A stretch of 64,000 nt of DNA, taken from NCBI GenBank assembly GCA_907165275.2, contig OU015671.1:8277001-8341000 (forward strand), given 5' to 3'. The stretch comes from Zygaena filipendulae (Eukaryota; Arthropoda; Insecta; Lepidoptera; Zygaenidae). A program made the position numbers and the translations under genes. This document shows positions 11,623-23,800 of this stretch, in pieces. Position 1 is the stretch's first letter; every line of letters starts with the position of its first letter. The notes beneath the pieces are model-generated. The model did not search any database. It was not told the DNA's origin and saw only the letters and a program-made list of their open reading frames with translations.

Positions 11623-14600
11623 CTGCGAACAATCACCGTTCACCATCGTTCATAGTCGATACACCTGCCCCTTTAGTCAAGTTGGTAATCTTACTATCCT
11701 ACTAATGTGAAAGTGTGGATGTTTGGATGTTTTTTACTCAATCACGCAAAAACGGATGAAGGGATTTGGATGAAATTTGGCATGCACGTTGTCAGGGGTA
11801 CAGAGAAGGACGTAGGGTAGATTTTTATCACGGAATTCCCATTGACGGAATGGGTGAAACCGCGGGGCACAGCTAGTCTATATTAACACATAGAAAACTA
11901 AGGGATGGAATCATTATTTCACCTGTATAGCTAAGATGCGCGCCACGATATGTTTATCGAACGAAAGATAAAATTGTCGACACGACAAATATTTGTAGGC
12001 GTCCAAGCAAAAAAGTGCAGTAGTGGGGTATTAAGTTAAGACTAGATTCGGTTAAAGATTTTTTACCATTGGTAGACAAAACGATATAAATATGTCGACG
12101 AGAATCGATAAAATGGCTCGATAAAATTTTATCGTGTTGCGCATCCTAGCTCCGCAGGTCACGCAAAACTAGACTTTTGATCGGACGATTTTACGTGATC
12201 ACGTGACATGATGATTCGTTCCTTAGTTTTTCAACTTGGCTAAGGGGGCTGGGTAGCTCCAGTCACTAAACTTAAACGATTCGTTGCGGCACTCAATTTC
12301 TCATAACTTCTATCTGCGGACTCTTTGGTGGCGAACAAATATTCCGACTGTCGTGCTAAGCGCTATACTAATTAATGTAATATCTGGAGTGCCTTCAGCC
12401 AAGTGTAAAAAACAAAACCGATTTCACTTACTGTACGCTTACATATGTTGTTGTTATAAACAATGATGACACGACTGTCGTACCATACGCAACGAATCTG
12501 TTAATTAACACGCTGTTCATTTCTTCACATGAATATACACAAACAGGCGAGACTCAAAAAGAAGAAACTGACTGCCTGCGCGACTGACTAAAAACCTAAA
12601 AGACCTGTTTCATAATAGCGAAATCGGTCTCAACAAGTGTTATTGTAGATGTACCTATAATTCATAATTAATTTGTATTACTAACAATAGTTTATAAGAA
12701 ATGATGTTACTAACAGAATTGATCCATGTCGATGGTCGAATTAAATGAAATTTATTTATTATTATTGTACAATCACGTAAGTTTTACTCACCCATTCTAT
12801 ACCGTCGTGGAACGGTGTGTCGTCCCAATTGGTTTCGGGGAAACGTTGTAAGATGACGCCACTGCTAAGACCGCCCCCTGTAACAAGGGAAAGATAGACA
12901 ATAAACCAAATAATCTATTTAAAATAAACTATTAAAGTAACCATAAATCTTTATTACATAGTATAAAAACAACGTCGCTTGCCAGCGTCTGTACGCTAAA
13001 CGCTTACCTAGATCTTTAAAACCACGCAACGGATTTTAATGCGGTTTTTATCGATAGATAGCGATTCATAAGAGGAAGGTTTATAGGTACAGTTTATCCC
13101 GGAATTCCCGCGGGAACTTCGAAATTACCGCGAGCGAAACCGCGGAGGACAGCTAGTTTATAAAATTTTAAGCGCAGAGACATGGCAGAGACATTAGCTA
13201 CTTGTCTAAAATTAAATGCTATAAAACTTGTATTAATTAACAATGATAAAAAGGTACGTACGTACACGTTGTAAGCGGTTATCTTTGTTTTAATTTTATT
13301 AACTAACTATTGTAAACAAACTCAAACTAATCATTTGATGCGGGTCACAAGGTCAACACACGTAACTACCTCCTGCAGGATGGCTCATTACGTATCCCGG
13401 TCACCTCTTCAGTTCAAAAAGCTGTCATCATCTCATCACAAAGTCACATCAACCCGCTATACAGCCTAACTTTCCGTGCCTTTGCTGGTCAATTTCAAAA
13501 GTTTTTAACTGAGGCAGATATACGTGATCAGGTTTGATGATCTTGCTTTCCTCAGCGGTTCATCGAATGGAATCGAAGCCCGAATTATGTTTTAGCTACG
13601 AATAAATCACTACATAGTCTGTAGCTAAAGTTCGTGAGTTTGTGACGTTGTAGGGGGTAATCTCTGGATCTGGTGGACCGATTTTGAAAATTCTTTCACT
13701 TATAGCGAAGCTATGGTGTAGTCCTGAGTGACTAAGGTTCCTTTTATCCCGAAATTGTCACAAGAACTCCGATATTACCGCGGGTGAAACCACGGTAGAC
13801 AGCTAATTATTATACAAAACAAGCTCAAAAACTACTGAACGGATTTTCGTACGGTTTCCACTTTCCACCAATATACAGGATGTCCCGTAAATCGACGTCA
13901 AGCCAGAACCAGGTGATAGGCTAAGTCATAACAGCTGTTAACAGAAAAATATAAAAATCGTTGCTATGCCTATTTAAAAAAAAAGGACAGTCTTTAAAAA
14001 CTGACGAAAGCAATAATTTTGAAAAATTCATTGGCTAAAACTTAAATTTTAAGCAGTAGTTTTCAGAAGGATTACACAATAAGAAGAAAATTGAAAAAAG
14101 TTGAGGTTGTAGCAACAGGAGTTAAAGAACCGTCGCGCCGCAGGGTGTAATTTTTTATAATTTTATGAATTTAAGAGATTATTTTTTTACGTTTTTCTAT
14201 TAAGTTATGGTTTAGCCTATCACCCGGTTCTAGCATCTGGTAGGAATCTTTTTAAACGCGGAATACCAGCGGCAACCCCGAAAAGCAATACTTATCACTG
14301 ACTACAAGCATGTTTTACATTAAACACCCGCTTCAGAAACAGTGTATTGTTTCCAAGCTAGCTAGGTAATGCTAATTTTCTATGCTCGCAAGAACAAAAG
14401 TACGGCAGCGGCGCGGCGGCGCGGCGCGCGGCGTTTCAAATTCTTTGGCAAAAACCGACGGCCGCACTCATAGTCGTTTTAATGATTACTTAATATAAGT
14501 AAAGATTAAAAAAAAATTGCGGCAATCAGAGACATTCATTAAATTAATGTTAATTGGCATTAACTTAATGAGTCAAATGCCAATAACATTAATTGCGGCT

Positions 14601-17600
14601 GTAAATTTTGTAGAGAAACATTTTATATAGTGAAGTGAATAGTTTATTGCGTTGTAGAAAAATTTGCAACTCATTAAGTTGGATGGCGATAGATACGAGC
14701 AAGGTGTCGTGTTCAGAGGCCGTCTGGACCGGTATCGTGTTGCCAGAACGAGCAGTATAACCGTTATTCTACAACTAGGTACTCTACAATCCCTAATCCT
14801 ACTAAGTAAAAGTACTATGTTAAAGTGTGGATGTTTGGATGTTTTGTTGTTTGGATGTTTGTTACTCAATCACGCAAAAACGGCTGAACGGATTTGGACG
14901 AAATTTGGCATGCGCGCTGTCAGGAGTACAGAGAAGGACATAGGATACTTTTCATTCCGGAATTCACACGGGAACTCCGAAATTACTGCGGGTGAAACCG
15001 CGGGGAACAGCTAGTATTATTATAAATGCGAAAGTAACTCTGTCTGTCTGTCTGTCTGTTACGCTTTAACACCTTTATTTTAACGGTTCAACCGATCATC
15101 ATGAAATTTTACATACACGTTGTCAGGGTTGCACAGAAGGATGCTCAGTTAATTTTTTTTTTTATATTTTTATTTATTTATTCATTCATTCATTTTTACA
15201 AAGCAAATCATTTACAAAGTAGTGTGAATGAACTTTCATAAGTTTCTTTTACACTAGATGATCCGAGTCGGTAGGTAACAGTTTTAACAAAATATACAAG
15301 TTGTACTACAATGAACGGAGATCGACCAATCCGCTGGTGCACGACAACAAGCCAACGTAGCTATATCTGAGACATAAATATCAACAGGTAGGTAGTTATT
15401 TATTTCCCATCTAACTATCTTAATTCCTTCAGCTAGGTATTTATTTCCCCCCCTTCAATAATTTTTCTTCGTTTATTAATTCCCAAAGTACACACACGGC
15501 ACACCGCATGTTTAAGATTGTATTATTTATTATACAACTAGCTGTTCCCCGCGATGTCACGCGCATTATTTTGGAGTTCCCGCGGAAATTCCGGGATGAA
15601 AAATGTCCTATGTCCGACTCTGTAAGCCGAACGACGTTTATGAAAACTTTCATAATAATCGGTCGAGTAGAGCGCGAGCGTAACAAACAAACAAATAAAC
15701 TCAGATTCGCATTTACAATAGTAAGTTTTGCGTATAAGTTATTTAATTAGAAACGATTGTTCGACTTTCACATTGCAAAGGAGCAACGAAACAAGATGAT
15801 ATAAAATTTACATTGAGTAGTTTTATAAAAAATACCCTTTTTTAAACACAAACTTCAGGTGAGCATCAGTGACCGAATCAATCGCATCACCATTTGCTTA
15901 GTTTGCTAAATTGGCTTGCCTCGTGCGGCATACGCCCAACGCTTTGGGTCTACACGTACGATTTGTATGCGTATACCTGTCCACATTCATGCAAATGTTA
16001 AAGTGTGTTGACGCCACAGGTTCGACGCTAAGATTTGTACAGTGTACCTACACACGTACTGCGGTTTTCACCGATAGATAAGTAATGATTCAAGAGGAAG
16101 GTTTATACGGATAGCTTATCCCGGAATTCCCGCGGGAACTGCGAAATTACCGCGGGAGATATTTTCCGGGGTATGAAAATCAAAATTCTAATTAGTCCGT
16201 CAGTTAGTAAATAAAAAAATAATAGACACGTATTTTTTGCTATAGACAAAGCGCATTAAAGTTTAGGGTGGGGGACTCGTGACGTCATTATTCAGTATAA
16301 GCCCCGTACTAACTGCACTGGGTTGTGACTTGTGACCTCACGTGAAATTTCAACTCAATGTATCGCCGTTATTTTTTGATTACGTAAAAAAAGAAAAATA
16401 CGTGTCCATTATTTTTTATTTATCTCCACGACGACTAAAAAAAATTAGTCAAGTAGCCAATTGCGTCAGCGTTATGGACCATCATGCCATAATTACTATA
16501 CAAATACCTAACCGATGTTAATGAAACAAACAAAAACGATTCAACGATTTCTCAAATTACTACTTAGTTACTTGGAGACTGAATTTTTTAAATCGGCTAA
16601 GTGCGAGTCAATATCGCGCACCTAGCATAACGTACGTTTTTTGGTTTGATAATATTTTTTTCTGTGGCTGAAAATCTATGGCTTGACTTATTACTCTCCA
16701 AAAGTAAATGGAATGTCTCATGTCAAGTGTTTTAGAGATTGTAATATATTTTTACGAAGTCTTTGGATTATTCTCAAATATTTTTATCTGTCCAGGTCAG
16801 TGATGTCACCCGCGTGAATATTGCGATTCCTTCAGCAGTAATTAAAACCCAAATCCCAAAAGGAGCCCGGTTCTGGACTACACACATCATACACACATAA
16901 GTCATTTATAAATACCTTAAAATCCAGCAACTAACTAGTTTTTGCTTAATGCGCATCCAAATAGGCAAACACCAATTTTATCGAGTTTAATCAAATATAA
17001 TAGTGACTTACAAAGAAAATTTGGCAAGTGTTATATTTGCATAATATTTAATTTCAGCAACCTATATTACTGTTTAGCTTAATAGCTAATGTAAGAATAA
17101 GCTCTAGTGTAGTTTTGTGATGTGAAAATGTGTAATTTGTTCTATCAAAAAAAATTAATACGGGTATAAAACTAAAAAAAAAATTAAATGAATTCAACAT
17201 CACCGTTTGCTGAGTAGGTTACGATTTTTTCAATAGCATAGTCATAGAGGTATTGCCATGCAAGGACATATCAATTAGGCAGCTCATATCTCAGAACCAA
17301 TAAACTGTTTAGACTTCCATTATGATACAATACCTAGTTACACAGAGTAAAAAACCTAAATTTTAAGATAAGAAGTTAACAACCTTTGTTATGATATTCT
17401 AATTGGATAAATAAATAGATATTGTAATAACTTTATATAATCAATTACTAAATAATAAAAAATATACTATACATATAAAATTATTATAATGTAAATGTGA
17501 CTTTGAGCCTTAACTATTCAACCAACCACCATGAAATTTTGCACAGGTAATTTTATTGAAAAATTTCTGCAGAAAATTTTAAAAATTAATGCAGGTGAAA

Positions 17601-18930
17601 GCACAGGGAACCTCCTTTAAATAACAAAACTGCTATTTTAAACCACAACATGCAATAAGACTAGCATGGACTGTTACTTCCTATCGGGTAACAAGGAATG
17701 GTCTGTGAACAATAGACCAATATATGATAACACCACCCCTGTCTAGCTGGTAGTCACTGAACTTCACATACATTGGACCTACCAAACATCTCATGCAATT
17801 TTAGCTAGCATCATAGGGGTATCTAATTTGTTCTAATCTATTAAAATTTATTTTGTACGGCATTATGATTACTGTTGTCATTAAAACATATTTTAGTCTT
17901 TATTTTGACCATAATTTTTACATTATTTAAAGTGTTTTGTCATAATTTACATAGAAATTTCAATAGATATATTTTATACAATACAGCTGTTTTTTTTTTA
18001 TTACTAGCTGTTCCCCGTGGTTTCACCCATGTTGATTTCAGAGTTCCTACAGGAATTCTAGGATAATAAGTAGCCTAAGTTAATCCTAAGTTACTCATTA
18101 GTTAGTACTTATAACATCAGCTATCTGCAAGTGAAAGTCCCGTCAAAATTGGTCCAGCCATTTCAGAGATTAGCTGGAAGACATTTAAAAAATTGATTTT
18201 TTTGATGTATTATATACTTTTGTATGCATTAAGTGAAAAACGGTTAATTCGAAATTACAAACAGACACTTCCATTTTATCTATTTGTATAGATATGTCAA
18301 TTATAAAATACTATTTTTTTTCTTATCTTGCTAAAATTTCATAAAATAATTTTTAAATAATTTTTTACCTTAAATTTCTAGACTATAGACTATAGACTTT
18401 GATTTTAGAAAAATGTAAGTCTTTAAAAGACTAATAATTTATTTTTTTAAATCCCAGACTAGTTATTCTGTGCTCATAAATCTGTGGTGGTAAATCTCGT
18501 TATGTTATCTTTCTAATAAATTAATATAAAACAGAACTGGGACTGGCAACTTCAAAACCACTGGGTTTGGAGACGTGAAAATTTACACAATTAATACAGT
18601 TTTGGACTTATTAAAGGTATCATGACTACTAGTGAAATTGCAGGGAACAGTAAGACCTCAATATATCATACAAGATAGTTTAATTACAGAAGAAAAAAAC
18701 TTGCAATAACTGTAAGATCAAGTTCAGAGATATAAATGCAAAATGTGTTGCACAATCGTTACTTTAATCTCTACAGGCCATGTTAGATAAGAAATTACAT
18801 AAGTTTCGTAAAGGCACCAAGCAAGGCAAATGTGAATTAGAAAAGTCCTTGTTATGCAGATAGGTAGGTACTTACTTTCTTTTTCGTGGTCAAATCCCAC
18901 AATGACAAAATAGTCCACCAATCTGGACAT
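11467..18930 (-). CDS. Sbf: Sbf/MTMR5-13 orthologue, 5' part (three exons)
   Basis: N-terminal start of a SET-binding-factor family protein. In the family a DENN module activates Rab GTPases (Rab21 in Drosophila) and is followed by GRAM, an inactive myotubularin phosphatase fold and a PH domain. Coding exons on the minus strand are 18930-18876, 12877-12792 and 11622-11467. Phases agree (1, then 0), and all sites are GT-AG. The 99 codons begin [18 protein letters not shown], matching the family start M-x-RL-x-DYFVIVGYDHEK. Then come [25 protein letters not shown] and [15 protein letters not shown], all uDENN signatures. An in-frame ATG 12 codons upstream (18966) exists, but the family start favours 18930. 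The rest of the gene lies to the left of the window: no later exon was found, so the intron after exon 3 exceeds 11.4 kb. Divergent from Rab33. Confidence 0.88.
11697..11876 (+). mobile_element. Lep1-like Helitron in Sbf intron 2
   Basis: Starts tcctactaatgtgaaagtgt and ends gcggggcacagctagt. It lies only ~75 bp upstream of Sbf exon 3, antisense to the gene. The central ccgcgggaactc block is partly lost (cccattgacggaatgggtg). Confidence 0.65.
11922..12083. repeat. dispersed repeat, copy 2 (inverse of 1729-1891)
   Basis: Inverse copy of the ~160-bp repeat at 1729-1891, from cctgtatagctaagatgcg to ccattggtagacaaaacgat. Immediately past it are short palindromic tatcgatt/aatcgata-like motifs (12085-12140). 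Confidence 0.7.
12792..12877 (-). CDS. Sbf: Sbf exon 2 (uDENN)
   Basis: 86 nt between ttgttacag and tgg|gtgagt. The first two bases complete an Arg codon split with exon 1. It then reads [14 protein letters not shown] and [13 protein letters not shown], the conserved QRFP..DW/NWDDTPFP.GIE motif of SBF proteins. Confidence 0.9.
12956..13156 (+). mobile_element. Helitron-like 3' fragment in Sbf intron 1
   Basis: Ends cgaaaccgcggaggacagct followed by agt. It contains tttatcccggaattcccgcg. The 5' boundary is approximate. Confidence 0.45.
13603..13806 (+). mobile_element. Helitron-like degenerate copy in Sbf intron 1
   Basis: Contains taatctctggatctg, ggaccgattttgaaaattc and accgcgggtgaaaccacgg, and ends gacagctaat. 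Related to the copy at 8758-8940. Confidence 0.45.
13875..14240. mobile_element. MITE-like element with ~30-bp inverted repeats
   Basis: The left segment gccagaaccaggtgataggc (13901 on), continuing ctaagtcataac, is inverted at the right as gttatggtttagcc followed by tatcacccggttctagc (about 14203-14235). The spacer has no reading frame. The left end begins tacaggatgtcccgtaaatc, a motif with no partner on the right, so the boundaries are uncertain. Confidence 0.4.
14797..15140 (+). mobile_element. Lep1-like Helitron followed by a second partial copy
   Basis: The first copy runs from tcctactaagtaaaagtac to the ctag at 15011-15014. It contains an internal duplication of gtttggatgtttt. A second body starts at once with tattattataaatgcgaaag and fades near 15140. 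Confidence 0.6.
15538..15712 (-). mobile_element. Lep1-like Helitron copy (inverse)
   Basis: Starts ctagctgttccccgcgatgt and continues ttggagttcccgcgg and gataatcggtcgagtag-like body sequence. It ends in the AT-rich 5' part. Confidence 0.5.
16171..16461. mobile_element. TAGTCCGTC MITE, copy 2
   Basis: Left end gaaaatcaaaattctaatta followed by gtccgtcagtta and gacacgtatttttt. Right end gtgtccattattttttattt through cgactaaaaaaaattag. The core keeps gtttagggtggggg and the tgacgtca sites. It abuts a Helitron-like 3' fragment on its left (16080-16165). Confidence 0.65.
16480..18000. other. no gene recognised within Sbf intron 1
   Basis: AT-rich DNA with short weak open frames only. A degenerate Helitron-like trace is seen near 17520-17610 (aaccaccatgaaattttgca, gggaacctcc). 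Nothing else could be supported. Confidence 0.5.
18004..18290 (-). mobile_element. Helitron-like copy (inverse), older type
   Basis: Begins ctagctgttccccgtggttt and contains gtgaaagtcccgtcaaaatt and gtccagccatttcagaga. Related to the bodies at 8990-9110. Located in Sbf intron 1, same strand as the gene. Confidence 0.5.
18876..18930 (-). CDS. Sbf: Sbf exon 1 (start codon)
   Basis: 55 coding nt from ATG at 18930 to gaaa|gtaagt. It encodes the 18 family-typical residues [18 protein letters not shown] plus one base of the next codon. The upstream 5' leader is not delimited. Confidence 0.9.
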
Positions 18931-20627
18931 GGCAATCCTATGGCAACATCCGAACACAAACACCACAGAAACACTTCACATACATTGAATTTAAACACAT
19001 TTTAAGCACATTGCACCCATTGCTTAGCACATATTCACACAAACTCATGGACACCGTTATTTTACTTGGTATTTCGATTGGAATACACAACACGAGCGTC
19101 TATCATTAAACGCATTGTAAATTTTAGTTATTGTGACTCAATTCTATACTTCTAACTTACGTTTATGTTTGGCAAGCGAAAGAATCTACAATAATCATAT
19201 ACGAATTATGTTCAAGAATAAAAGAATGCACAAGATCAATCTCTATAATCACCGTGCACCGTCACGATAAAATGTTTATTTCATCAATCCAAATTCTGTG
19301 AATTTGATCGCTTTTAATGTACTTTATATATGTCGAAGTAATAAAGAATGATCGTTCTATCGTAAAATAACAGATAATTTCATAGATTTTTTATAAACCC
19401 GGATTAATTCGTCGAAGTCCGGAGACCACTCAACCGACGTTACTGAAAAACGACTTTTGTAGGTACTAGCGCTGACAGATGATTGTCGGCTGCTGTCTCG
19501 GCACTCGGCAGTCGAAATCACAAATTAATAAGACTTATGTCGAAATTGACGGAAGGCGATAGATGACGTGACAGACGGAGAATACCCCTTTCGGGGAAGG
19601 CAGAAGGAAACTTAGTCCATATAGCCAATTTAGTGGTATATTTCTTCTTCTGAAGTTATTTACATCGAAATTCTTTGGTGAGATGCATTTCGAGTAAAGT
19701 GTACAAGTAAAAAAAAGAAAACTAGGTATTATCTTACGTAAATGAATGAGGAATCCTCAAACCTGTAGGAAAGCACAAGCAAATAATAGATATTGAGATT
19801 ACCATAAAATATAATAAGCTTTGATGGTCATAGAAAATTAAACTAAACTATTTTAAACTTTAATTTGGATCTCAGAAGAATAATTATTCTGAGATTGATA
19901 CATACAAAGAATACATGTAATAAGAGCTTTAGAAAATAAAACTTTTGGCGGGATTTTTAGCAGAAAGGACGTCAGTTTTATTTCCTTGTTTTGTAAATTA
20001 GTTTATCGTGATTAATATTGTGTGAATGTGGTGGATTTTGCATAATAGTGATCTATTAGTGATGAACAGTGTGCGGAAACAGTAAAATAAGATGAAATAG
20101 GGCGTTCATGGGGAGGTTTTCGTTTTACTATACAACTTCTCACGGAGCGTCCTATTATAGTTCAACTGTGAAGATTTGCTGCCAAAAGTTCCGGTAAAGC
20201 ATCGATTTGCATCTCACCACTGCATTTCGATGTAATTCACTTCAGAAGAAGAAATATACCACTGAATTGGCTATATGGACTAAGTTTCCTTCTGCCTTCC
20301 CCGAAAGGGGTAAACTTCACAAAAAAAAAATTAGAAAATAAAGTTGGCAACACTCGTAGTCCGTATAAGTCTAGTTAATTTGTGGTAGTCCGTCGCTTTC
20401 TCAAACGTAGTGATTACCTTCTCTCTGGCTTTCTCCGCTTAAAGGACATGTATCCATGGCCGTTAAATAAATTAAAAAAAAAAAGTCGCTTTCTCCATTT
20501 AAGCAGACATATGTCTAGTTAATTTGTGGTCGCTAAACAAAAAAAATCAAAATAATAACATTGCTATTCCTTCTAAACTTGTTTTTACTAAAATCTGTTT
20601 GTTTTCTTACATTGAATCACCATTAGA
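18931..20627. promoter_or_regulatory. shared upstream region of Sbf and Rab33
   Basis: The start codons of Sbf (minus) and Rab33 (plus) are ~1.7 kb apart, divergent. Promoters of both genes, perhaps a common bidirectional one, should lie here. No TATA or initiator could be assigned with confidence. A 726-bp inverted-repeat element occupies nearly half the interval, so transcription starts may flank it. Confidence 0.4.
19585..20310. mobile_element. MITE with ~115-bp terminal inverted repeats, TA flanks
   Basis: The left end cccctttcggggaaggcaga and the right end tctgccttccccgaaagggg are perfect inverse copies. They continue inward through cttagtccatatagccaa and tatttcttcttctgaag with few mismatches for ~115 bp. 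TA dinucleotides flank both ends (19583-19584 and 20311-20312). No transposase ORF. This fits a non-autonomous DNA transposon of a TA-targeting superfamily such as Tc1/mariner; the assignment is inferred. Confidence 0.7.
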
Positions 20628-20828
20628 ATGTCAGAGACGAATAGCCACGAAATATCTGGATTGAAACAAAAAAAAGTGTTCAAGATAATAGTATTAGGAG
20701 ATTCGGGTGTTGGTAAAACTTGTCTTACTTACCGTTTTTGCGAGGGACAATTCCTAGACAAATCGGAGGCTACAATCGGCGTCGACTTCAGGGAAAGAAA
20801 TGTCCGTATTAACAATGAAGACATAAAG
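20628..20828 (+). CDS. Rab33: Rab33 exon 1
   Basis: 67 codons from ATG to ...NEDIK, donor aag|gtccgt. Holds the P-loop and switch I. The N-terminal ~16 residues before [11 protein letters not shown] are variable, as expected for Rabs. Confidence 0.92.
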
Positions 20829-23800
20829 GTCCGTATCCATGTAATAAAATAATTTGAATTCTTTGTTTTGACGCTTCGCCCAACTTCGTCCAACTTCCTA
20901 TTGGAATCTAGTTAGTATTATAAGATGTATAAGAAATAATAATAACAAATAACGGTTTCACCCACAATATGTATAAAGCACTTCCCAGACTCCATTTATT
21001 TTCATTTTGTTTTGCACAAAAAATGTATTTCTTTCCCAGAGAGATTGACCTCCACTTGATTTTTCAAGACTTCTCTCACCGTCTTATTCCCCTTTATACG
21101 TTCACATGCACACTTGTTATCAGTGCTCTTGATATTGGGTTTTTATAAACTTAGGGAACACAATTATAGATTTTCTACACTCATAAATAATTTAAACACA
21201 AATTACATTGTATTAATATTTCACAGCTGCAATTATGGGACACTGCTGGTCAGGAGAGGTTTCGGAAATCTATGGTCCAGCACTACTATCGAAATGTGCA
21301 TGCTGTAGTCATAGTTTACGATGTCACTAAACCAGAAACTTTTCATGTAAGTTTGTTTTTGCTACCTAAAACAACCCAGTAACACTCCATACAAATGAAC
21401 TGATTCAAGTACTTTCCCACAGTCAAAAACAGCCTTGTACATACATGTGTTGGGTGTATCGTAGGTTTGACAGCGAGCTGACAGTAACTGTCAGCTATCA
21501 GTGACATTGTCTGTGCGATTGTGCACAAAGGGTGCTGGTTCATAAATTAAGAAGTGGACTGTATAAGTTGTAATTAAATATAGATATTAGATTTCAGTAG
21601 GAAATAGATCGAACCCTCGCATGTAAATCGCTGTGAGAGAAGGCACCACTAACCTTTAATCCACTGTCAACTCGAACGAGAAGCAAAGGGCGTCAGAGAG
21701 GCAGGCGAGGACTGCAGTGGAACCGGCAGGATGGTAAATTGAGGGTCTTGATCTCCTTGGTTTTGCACAGGCACGATAGCACGGCTAGTTCAAATTGTTT
21801 ACTTGATGGATGAATTACTAATTAGTTGTATTAGCAAGACGATATAACGAAATGATGAGAGACACAGCACACGAAACGTTCGAGTGTTGTCTGTACGGCG
21901 CACGGCGACGGACTCCCGACGTCGTCGAGAGTGAAGGTGACCAAAAATTAGTGGTGAATTATATCTACCCACAACAGAAATAAATACAAGGATCCAACAT
22001 ACCCCCCACCGAAATCAGGAACTGATTTCTAAAAATAAGGAATGGTGAAGAGGATGTAGATAATTACACTTACATAATATATATAATATTATACTTATAA
22101 TGATAATATACAAAATATATGAAAATAAATTAATAAACTAGGAGAAAGATAATAATAATAATAAGGTAAATAAATTAGTTTGCGTACGGAAGCGGACAAA
22201 CTTTGTTTACCGGTCTCTTGTAGAGTCCATTTTGCGTGCGTACAGTGACGACGCGAACGATATTATCTACTCCGGGGTGAACCTCTTCAATGCGGCCCAA
22301 TGGCCATTGCAAAGGACGTGTCAAATTTGATTTTAAAAGAACGAGATCGCCGACCTTTACATTGGGAGGGGATGAAAACCACTTCTCTCGTTGCTGCAAA
22401 GTGTGCAGATAATCATCTGACCAACGTCTCCAAAAATCTTGGGCTGCCCTTTGTACGCCCTGCCAACGAGACAGTCTGTTCAGAGGCACACTTTCAAGAT
22501 CCCATTCCGGAACTGCAATTAAACTCTGCCCTATTAAGAAATGTCCGGCGGTCAATACGTCAAATTCATTCGGATCGTCCGAGATCGCGCACAGAGGGCG
22601 TGAGTTCATTATAGCCTCAATTCTACAAAAAACAGTAGCTAATTCCTCAAATGTGAGGGCTCTCTCACCGATTACACGATAGAGATGGTGTTTCGCCGAC
22701 TTAATTCCGGCTTCCCACAGTCCGCCCATGGACGCGGCGTTGGGAGGGTTAGTTCGCCAGTCTACGAGACGCGACGATAGACCGTTTAAAATTTCATCAC
22801 TACTCCGTGAGTTACGAAGAAAGTGATGAACTTCACTTAAATGTTTTGCAGCAGCAATAAAATTTGTACCGCAATCAGAATACAGACAAGCCGGCAGTCC
22901 GCGGCGAGCTACAAACCGATCGAATGTTGCTAAGAAACATTCACTTGTGAGATCAGTTAAGACTTCCAAGTGAACTGCCTTTGTGGAAAAGCAGATAAAA
23001 AGACATAAATATGCTTTATGTACTTTTGCATTTCGCCGCAAACTCTCTTTTACTAAGAAAGGACCGCCCAGGTCACAGCCAACGTGACTGAAGATCTTTT
23101 CAGGCTTGATTCGAGCCGCAGGCAAGGTACCCATGATCGGCTGAACACTACGTGGTTGAAATTTAAAACAATTTAAACATTTAGACAGCACAGATCGTAT
23201 CATGTTACGAGCATTGATGATCCAATAGTTTTTGCATAAAATGCCATGTAAAGTCCGGGGGCCCGCATGCAAGTACCGTCTATGAAAATGTTCAATTAAT
23301 AAGATTGTCGTGTGACATTTTTTTGGAAGTAGTAGTGGATGTTTCACATTATAGGGTAGGTCAGCTTGTGAAATCCTACCCCCCACCCTGAGGAAGTTGT
23401 TACGATCGATAAATGGTGCGAGTTTACGCAGTGAAGCTACCTTATCTCCCTTATTCAAAGTTTTCATTTCAGAATCAAAATGATTCAATTGAATGACATG
23501 AATCACGGAATCATGAGCCAATTTTAACTCACAACAACGCAGAGGTCCAAGTGACCGTTCGGAGTGTTTTAATTTACAATTATTTTTAAATCTATGACAC
23601 CAACCGACCACGCGTTGTAATTTATTAAATGATGAAAATTTATTAAAATTGATTTCTAAGTCATTAATAAACTCGGACTGGTTACACGATGTAAATATAA
23701 ATGTATCACAATTTGTTTTTAATTCCGGGAGACTACTTTCGTTTTTTACAAAGAACGTACTCGTGGGCCACCGCTCGGGTTCGTCTTGCAGCCACTCGGG

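Noticed and set aside
18931..18966. Upstream in-frame ATG as the Sbf start
   Set aside because: The extra 12 residues (MVFVFGCCHRIA) have no family counterpart, while MSRLVDYF aligns with the conserved SBF N-terminus.
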